This document shows positions 7,532 through 12,030 of a DNA stretch of 12,030 nucleotides, piece after piece (position 1 is the first letter of the stretch; each line of letters opens with the position of its first letter). A model generated the notes under the pieces. The model searched no databases. It was not told the origin of the DNA and worked only from the letters and a program-made list of their open reading frames with translations. The DNA is taken from contig NHHO02000005.1 of the NCBI GenBank assembly GCA_002171035.2, positions 5,268 to 17,297 on the forward strand, given 5' to 3'. The translations under genes and the position numbers were made by a program. Source of the stretch: Candidatus Pelagibacter sp. TMED165. GTDB taxonomy: Bacteria; Pseudomonadota; Alphaproteobacteria; Pelagibacterales; Pelagibacteraceae.

Positions 7532-8260
7532 TCAATTATGCTTTTTTTTATTTTTACCAAGTGATCCAATTAAACTAGCTAAAATCCGCAATTCTTTGTC
7601 ATTTGGCTCCATTCTGTAAAATAAATTGTTTATGTTTTTAATCATGGAACTCCTTTTTTCAGGTGGGTTAAAAAAGTTTCTTTTTTCAAGATTAGTCTTT
7701 AACAATTTTAGAATTTTAGAAATCTTACCTTTTTTTCCAATTTCTTTATTAAAAACTAATTGTCTTGTAACTTTGTAATTATTAAGTTTAAATATTTCAT
7801 AACATATTAGAAATACAGAATGAGAAAGATTCATTGATTTGAACTTTGGTGATGAAGGTATCTGTACCACATAATTTGAGTAAGATAGGTCTAAATTAGA
7901 TAATCCCGATGCTTCTGGACCAAACATTAGACCAATTTTTTTTTGTTTTAGCTTTTTATTAATTTTTAAAAAACTATTAATACTAATATGTTTTTTGTTA
8001 ATATCTCTTTTTCTAGCACTAAAAGAAAATATAATATCAAAATTTTTAATTGCAGAGATGGTATTGTTAAAAACTTTAGTATTATTCAAAATATCAAAAG
8101 CTCCAACAGAAGTTGCTTTGGCTTTAGTATTTGGCCATCCAAGTTTTGGGTTTGTTATCATTAAATTATGAAATCCAAAGTTTTTTAATGATCTAGCTGA
8201 AGCGCCAATATTTTCACCTAACTGAGGTTCTATTAAAATAAAACCATATTTATTTTTCAT
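7532..8260 (-). CDS. trmJ: SpoU/TrmH-family tRNA 2'-O-ribose methyltransferase, TrmJ-like
   Basis: This 242-residue SPOUT methyltransferase is predicted to methylate the 2'-hydroxyl of a tRNA nucleotide using S-adenosylmethionine; TrmJ acts at position 32 of the anticodon loop. The three SpoU motifs are clear: motif 1 ENIGASARSLKNFGF at 16-30 (with Asn17 and Arg23), motif 2 IGLMFGPEASGLS at 109-121, and motif 3 IPSSPKFKSMNLSHSV at 134-149. Together motifs 2 and 3 form the cofactor knot. The C-terminal extension after residue 160, including the terminal helix ELRILASLIGSL, is of the TrmJ type rather than the minimal TrmL type. Its start overlaps the cimA end by 11 nt. The methyltransferase call is firm; the precise position and nucleotide specificity are inferred. 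Confidence 0.9.
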   Translation of the reverse strand: MKNKYGFILIEPQLGENIGASARSLKNFGFHNLMITNPKLGWPNTKAKATSVGAFDILNNTKVFNNTISAIKNFDIIFSFSARKRDINKKHISINSFLKINKKLKQKKIGLMFGPEASGLSNLDLSYSNYVVQIPSSPKFKSMNLSHSVFLICYEIFKLNNYKVTRQLVFNKEIGKKGKISKILKLLKTNLEKRNFFNPPEKRSSMIKNINNLFYRMEPNDKELRILASLIGSLGKNKKKHN

Positions 8261-9854
8261 GTATATTTGCTGGAGCTTTTTCTTTAAATAACTTATATTC
8301 CAAGCTATCGATTAGTGCTTTAAATGAAGCTTCTATAATATTTTGAGACACACCTATGGTGAACCAGCTTTTCCCTGTCTTATCTGTACTTTCGATTAAA
8401 ACTCTGGTAGTTGCGCCAGTCCCAGTATTTAAAATTCTTACCTTATAATCTAAAAGTTTAAGATCAGAAAAATATTTATAATATTTTTCAACTTTTTTGA
8501 AATTTGATCTAATAGCGTTATCCAAAGCATTTACCGGTCCATTCCCCTCACCCGCACAAGAAATCTCTTTGCCATCAATGATAAAAGTTACTTCTGCAGT
8601 AGTTTTTAATTCGTTATCCTTTTTTACATTAACGTTATAATTTTTTACTTTGAGATACTCAGGAAGTTTACCAAGCAATTTGTTTGCTAAAAGTTCAAAT
8701 GATGCATCAGCTCCGTCATAAGAATATCCTGTAAATTCTCTTTCTTTTACCTCGTCTAAAATATTTTTAACCTTGGGATCTTTAGAATCAATTTTGATTC
8801 CATAGTTTTCAAGTCTAGAAATAATATTAGATCTACCAGATTGATTTGAAATAATAATATTTCTATGGTTTCCAACTTCTCTCGGATCTACATGCTCATA
8901 GGTTTTTGGATCTTTTTTGACTGCAGATACATGTAACCCCCCTTTATGGGAAAATGCAGATCCTCCTACATATGCCATACTTTTGTTTGGTTTTTTGTTT
9001 AAAACTTCATCTAAAAATCGAGAACATTCTGTCAAAGAAGACAATTTTCTCTTATCTATATTTAATTCAAATTTTTCATTAAAAGTTTTTTTTAAGAAAA
9101 GGGTTGGTATAATTGAAATAAGATTAGCGTTACCACATCTTTCACCTAATCCATTAATAGTTCCTTGAATTTGTCTTGCGCCAGCTAAAACAGCTGTTAA
9201 TGAATTACTTACAGCGTTTTCTGTATCATTATGAGCGTGTATACCAAGATTTTTACCTGGAATTACTTTAATAACTTTATTTATTATTTCACCTACTTCA
9301 TTGGGCAAAGTACCTCCATTAGTATCACATAAAACTACCCATCTTGCACCTTCGTCATATGCTTGTTTTAAACAATCTAGAGCGTAGGCAGGATTATGTT
9401 TATAACCATCAAAAAAATGTTCAGCATCAAAAAGAAATTCCTTATTGTTTTTAATGAAATGTTTAGCTGTCTCTTTAATGTTTTTTAGGTTTTCCTCTTT
9501 TTTAATTCCCAAAGCAGTTTTAACATGGAAGTCCCAAGTTTTTCCTACAACGCAAACTGTTTTGCAATCAGCATTCATTAAAGGAGATAAATTAGGATCA
9601 TTATCTGCGCTTACCCCATTTTTTTTTGTCATGCCAAAAGCAGTAAATTTTGAATTACCTAAATTAGGTGATTTATCAAAAAATTCATTATCAACTGGAT
9701 TTGCTCCTGGCCAGCCACCTTCTATATAGTCGACTCCTATATTGGATAAAATTTTTGCAATTTTATTTTTATCCTCGACTGAAAAATCAACTCCTTCAGT
9801 TTGAGCTCCGTCTCTTAGGGTTGTATCAAAAATATATATTTTATCTTTGCTCAT
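8250..9854 (-). CDS. cimA: (R)-citramalate synthase
   Basis: CimA condenses pyruvate and acetyl-CoA to (R)-citramalate, the entry of the threonine-independent route to 2-oxobutyrate and isoleucine. The 534-residue protein has a DRE-TIM barrel with DTTLRDGAQTEGVDFS at 10-25 (Asp10 and Arg13 catalytic/metal), the CimA-type YIEGGWPGANPVDNEFF at 43-59, the metal ligands in HAHND at 206-210, and GLGERCGNA at 235-243. It is followed by linker subdomains and a C-terminal LeuA-type allosteric dimerisation domain from about 405 to 522, with GNGPVNALDNAIR at 437-449 and TGTGATTRVLIES at 477-489. The EGGWPG block and total length favour CimA over 2-isopropylmalate or homocitrate synthase. The regulatory domain suggests feedback inhibition, by isoleucine in known relatives. 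It overlaps cysS by 4 nt (ATGA) and trmJ by 11 nt. Confidence 0.92.
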   Translation of the reverse strand: MSKDKIYIFDTTLRDGAQTEGVDFSVEDKNKIAKILSNIGVDYIEGGWPGANPVDNEFFDKSPNLGNSKFTAFGMTKKNGVSADNDPNLSPLMNADCKTVCVVGKTWDFHVKTALGIKKEENLKNIKETAKHFIKNNKEFLFDAEHFFDGYKHNPAYALDCLKQAYDEGARWVVLCDTNGGTLPNEVGEIINKVIKVIPGKNLGIHAHNDTENAVSNSLTAVLAGARQIQGTINGLGERCGNANLISIIPTLFLKKTFNEKFELNIDKRKLSSLTECSRFLDEVLNKKPNKSMAYVGGSAFSHKGGLHVSAVKKDPKTYEHVDPREVGNHRNIIISNQSGRSNIISRLENYGIKIDSKDPKVKNILDEVKEREFTGYSYDGADASFELLANKLLGKLPEYLKVKNYNVNVKKDNELKTTAEVTFIIDGKEISCAGEGNGPVNALDNAIRSNFKKVEKYYKYFSDLKLLDYKVRILNTGTGATTRVLIESTDKTGKSWFTIGVSQNIIEASFKALIDSLEYKLFKEKAPANIHEK

Positions 9855-11203
9855 TTATAACTCCAAATCGTTGTATCCTTTTCATCTTTAATATCAATAC
9901 CCTCTTTACTTAGCTCATCTCTGATTTTATCTGCAAGCTTGTAATTTCCAACTTTTTTAGCTTGTTCGCGATCCTTAATTTTGCTTAATATATTTTGCTC
10001 TGAGATTTTAATTTTATTTTTCTTAAATCTGTCTCTTTCTTCAGCAGTTTCATTAAATAGACCAATTAATCTGCAAGCTTTGTTAAATTCTTTTTTTTTA
10101 TTTTTATCGCCATTTTGTGACTGTTGAAATAGCTCGTGTAATTTTGAAATATAAAGTGGCGTATTCATATCATCTAACAAGTCATTAAAGCAACTTGGGG
10201 CTTTTTCACTTATTTCTGCAGAATACATTGTGTACCATTTATCTAATATTTTAGATTGTTCTATAAGTAATTGATTATTCCAATCCAATGGTTGTTTATA
10301 ATGCGCACTTAAAAGTGACAGTCTTACTACTTGGCCTGAATATTTTTTTGTTGCATCTTCAACTGTTGTTATGTTGCCAAGTGACTTCGACATTTTTTCT
10401 TTGTTCATAGTTACAAACCCATTATGTATCCAATAATTTGCAAACTTATCTGTTCCATTATTAACACAAGACTGGGCAATTTCATTTTCATGGTGTGGAA
10501 AAATTAAATCTAACCCTCCACCATGAATATCAAAATTTTTACCTAAGTATTTTTCGCTCATTACTGAGCATTCTAGATGCCAGCCTGGCCTTCCTCTGCC
10601 CCAAGGTGACTCCCAGCCTGGATCATTTTTATTCGAAGGCTTCCAAAGAACGAAGTCTAATGGATCTTTTTTAAATTTTGATACTTCTACTCTGGCGCCT
10701 GCTTTAAGATCATCAGGATTTTTATTTGAAAGTTTTCCATAATCTTTAAATGAAGATACTGAAAAGAAAACATGACCTTTATTTTCGTAAGCCGCTTTTT
10801 TATCAATAAGCTTTTCAGTCATTCTTATCATTCCCTTAACATGATCTGTTGCTTTAGGTTCCTTAGTTGGATTTAAACAAAATAGGTTCTCACAATCTTT
10901 ATGAAATTTTTTAGTTACAGTATTTGTTAAATCTAAAATACTTATTTTCTTATTTTTTGATGCTTCGACAATCTTATCATCGATGTCTGTAATATTTCTA
11001 ACATAAATAGTTTTTTTCTTTCCATAAATTTCAATAAGTATTCTAAATAAAAGATCAAATACTACTAAAGCGCGAGCATTTCCTACGTGAGGGTTGTCAT
11101 AAACAGTTGGTCCACAAGCATATAAAGAAACTTTTTCTGAGTTTATGGGATTAAAGATTTCTTTTTTATTAGTGAGTGAATTAGTTAATTGTAAATTATT
11201 CAT
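9851..11203 (-). CDS. cysS: Cysteinyl-tRNA synthetase
   Basis: CysS charges tRNA-Cys with cysteine using ATP. The 450-residue class I synthetase has LYACGPTVYDNPHVGNAR at 27-44, including the HIGH-equivalent HVGN (39-42), and the KMSKS signature at 270-274. The catalytic zinc ligands are all present: Cys30, Cys212 (HLECS), His237 and Glu241 (FPHHENE), matching E. coli Cys28, Cys209, His234 and Glu238. The DALR-type and anticodon-binding C-terminal region carries the typical REQAKKVGNYKLADKIRDEL at 412-431 and ends TTIWSYK. It is close to the E. coli length (461). ATG 11203 overlaps the nadE stop by 8 nt, and its stop overlaps the cimA start (ATGA), so it sits inside a coupled gene string. Confidence 0.98.
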   Translation of the reverse strand: MNNLQLTNSLTNKKEIFNPINSEKVSLYACGPTVYDNPHVGNARALVVFDLLFRILIEIYGKKKTIYVRNITDIDDKIVEASKNKKISILDLTNTVTKKFHKDCENLFCLNPTKEPKATDHVKGMIRMTEKLIDKKAAYENKGHVFFSVSSFKDYGKLSNKNPDDLKAGARVEVSKFKKDPLDFVLWKPSNKNDPGWESPWGRGRPGWHLECSVMSEKYLGKNFDIHGGGLDLIFPHHENEIAQSCVNNGTDKFANYWIHNGFVTMNKEKMSKSLGNITTVEDATKKYSGQVVRLSLLSAHYKQPLDWNNQLLIEQSKILDKWYTMYSAEISEKAPSCFNDLLDDMNTPLYISKLHELFQQSQNGDKNKKKEFNKACRLIGLFNETAEERDRFKKNKIKISEQNILSKIKDREQAKKVGNYKLADKIRDELSKEGIDIKDEKDTTIWSYK

Positions 11204-11933
11204 TGAATTTGCAAACTGGTATAGGATTCATTTTGTGTAAATTTTTTTCTCTTATTTTTAAATACTTTTGATAATTAGGGTCATTTTTATTTTGCATAGC
11301 TTTTTCTAGATCTTCATAACTCAATCCTAGTTGTTGAACATCATTTCTCCCATCGTCCCACAAACCATCAGTTGGTTGAGAATTAATAATCTCATCGTAA
11401 ACACCAAGATATTTACCTAATTCCCATACTTGAGTTTTTGTACAATCAGCTATTGGAGATATATCTACCCCTCCATCACCATATTTAGTATAAAAGCCAA
11501 CACCAAAATCTTCGACTTTATTCCCTGTTCCCACTACTATGCCAGAATTTGCTGCTGCTACCTGATAAAGAGTTGTCATTCGCAACCTTGCTCTTGAATT
11601 TGCAAATCCATGTTCATTGTCAAAGCTGTTTAAAACTTTAGAAAAGGAACCAAATATTTTATCCATTTCTATGACATGATGTTCAACATTTTTAAATTTT
11701 TCTTTAAGCCATTTAGCATGCATCAAGCTTAAGTCGTGTTGGGACTTTATTTGTTTAATTGGCATTGATAACACAATTGTTTTTCTACCTGTGTTCGCAC
11801 ATAGTGCACTTACTACAGAAGAGTCTATACCGCCTGAGATACCAACAACTAAAGCTTTTGGACTAAAAGAAGTAGTCTCACAATAGCTGTTTATCCAGTC
11901 AGATATGATTTTTGCTCTATTTTTTACTTCCAT
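11196..11933 (-). CDS. nadE: NH3-dependent NAD+ synthetase
   Basis: NadE amidates nicotinic acid adenine dinucleotide to NAD+ using ATP, the last step of NAD synthesis. The 245-residue protein consists only of the ATP-pyrophosphatase synthetase domain: P-loop SGGIDSS at 33-39, ARLRMTTLYQVAAANSG at 115-131, GTGNKVEDFGVGFYTKYGDGGVDISPI within 135-161 and LWDDGRND at 191-198. It lacks the N-terminal nitrilase-type glutaminase domain of the roughly 550-residue glutamine-dependent form, so ammonia is the predicted nitrogen donor unless a separate glutaminase assists. A purine-rich stretch AAAGAAAGGGG ends 10 nt before the ATG, the clearest ribosome binding site in the window. This fits its place as the first gene of the minus-strand overlapping set. 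Confidence 0.96.
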   Translation of the reverse strand: MEVKNRAKIISDWINSYCETTSFSPKALVVGISGGIDSSVVSALCANTGRKTIVLSMPIKQIKSQHDLSLMHAKWLKEKFKNVEHHVIEMDKIFGSFSKVLNSFDNEHGFANSRARLRMTTLYQVAAANSGIVVGTGNKVEDFGVGFYTKYGDGGVDISPIADCTKTQVWELGKYLGVYDEIINSQPTDGLWDDGRNDVQQLGLSYEDLEKAMQNKNDPNYQKYLKIREKNLHKMNPIPVCKFNE

Positions 11934-11985
11934 AATTAATACACCCCTTTCTTTTAAGGTTATGTCTCAATAATTACAATAATTA
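11934..11985 (-). promoter_or_regulatory. nadE leader with ribosome binding site
   Basis: This is the non-coding stretch immediately upstream of nadE. Read on the minus strand, a purine-rich segment with GGGG (plus-strand 11944-11947) lies 10 nt before the ATG and is the likely Shine-Dalgarno region. Further upstream the sequence is almost entirely A and T. Several TAATTA-like segments could serve as a -10 element, but I find no well-spaced -35/-10 pair, so a promoter here is possible rather than shown. Confidence 0.45.
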
Positions 11986-11987
11986 TT
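11969..11987. repeat. AT-rich inverted repeat, 8-bp arms
   Basis: AATAATTA (11969-11976) and TAATTATT (11980-11987) are perfect reverse complements around a 3-nt CAA centre. It lies about 36 nt upstream of the nadE ATG. It could be an operator half-site pair or a weak hairpin, but in sequence this AT-rich such repeats also arise by chance. Confidence 0.4.
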
Positions 11988-12013
11988 AAGACGCGGCTTG
12001 AATAATTTTTTTT
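11981..12013 (+). terminator. Possible hairpin plus T-run (weak)
   Basis: On the plus strand AATTATTAAG (11981-11990) can pair with CTTGAATAATT (11997-12007) across the loop ACGCGG with one bulged G at 12000, and the arm runs into eight T (12006-12013). That is the layout of an intrinsic terminator for plus-strand transcription, but the stem is nearly all A-T and no plus-strand gene ends here. The GC-rich loop is distinctive. The left arm is shared with the neighbouring inverted repeat, so the two folds exclude each other. Confidence 0.25.
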
Positions 12014-12030
12014 GAATATTTTGAGTTTTT
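11986..12030 (-). CDS. Possible C-terminal tail of an upstream minus-strand gene (partial)
   Basis: Reading the minus strand inward from the window edge, one frame stays open for 14 codons and ends in TAA at 11986-11988, giving a lysine-rich tail that finishes KKIIQAAS. It would end 52 nt before the nadE ATG. The local GC-rich patch that encodes Gln-Ala-Ala-Ser is more like coding than spacer sequence in this genome. Fifteen codons are too few to identify a family or to exclude chance, so the product is unknown. Confidence 0.3.
   Translation of the reverse strand, partial: KNSKYSKKIIQAAS

Noticed and set aside
9445..9913. Plus-strand open frames opposite cimA and the cysS end
   Set aside because: They are antisense to cimA and cysS, both intact with full motif sets, and show no recognisable protein features of their own.
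1..12030. Defence system, mobile element, CRISPR array, tRNA or other accessory module
   Set aside because: All long frames are explained by core metabolic or translation genes, the spacers total well under 200 nt, and no repeat array, transposase, integrase or cloverleaf-like segment was seen on either strand.

Overview
The window is about 12 kb of very AT-rich, densely packed bacterial chromosome made almost entirely of housekeeping genes. Family-level similarity, the low GC, the lysine- and asparagine-rich proteins, minimal spacers and the order sfsA-map-purB-purC-purS-purQ-purL-bolA-grxD all point to a streamlined marine alphaproteobacterium of the SAR11/Pelagibacter type. That placement is inferred from gene content and style; no marker search was possible. 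I see no mobile element, CRISPR array, tRNA, rRNA or phage gene.

Plus-strand block (1-6874). The window opens inside sfsA, whose end overlaps map (methionine aminopeptidase). Next comes a purine biosynthesis run: purB (adenylosuccinate lyase), purC (SAICAR synthetase), and purS, purQ and purL (the three-subunit FGAM synthase). The run is followed without a break by a BolA-family protein and a CGFS monothiol glutaredoxin (grxD). Every junction is an overlap or a gap of at most 6 nt, so this looks like a single transcription unit with translational coupling. Its promoter lies upstream of the window.

Minus-strand block (6876-11933, transcribed right to left). The order is nadE (ammonia-dependent NAD+ synthetase), cysS (cysteinyl-tRNA synthetase), cimA ((R)-citramalate synthase, the entry to isoleucine from pyruvate), trmJ-like (SpoU-family tRNA ribose methyltransferase) and rpsD (ribosomal protein S4). 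The first four overlap one another; a 38-nt spacer separates trmJ from rpsD. The two blocks converge with a single base between the grxD and rpsD stop codons.

Right edge (11934-12030). This holds the nadE leader with a purine-rich ribosome binding site, AT-rich inverted repeats, and possibly the last codons of another minus-strand gene.

Overall this is ordinary core genome. I found no convincing undescribed system. The points worth a second look are the linkage of a BolA/glutaredoxin pair to purine synthesis, the missing spacer between the convergent operons, a TTG-started purS that is easy to mis-annotate, and the alternative hairpins upstream of nadE.
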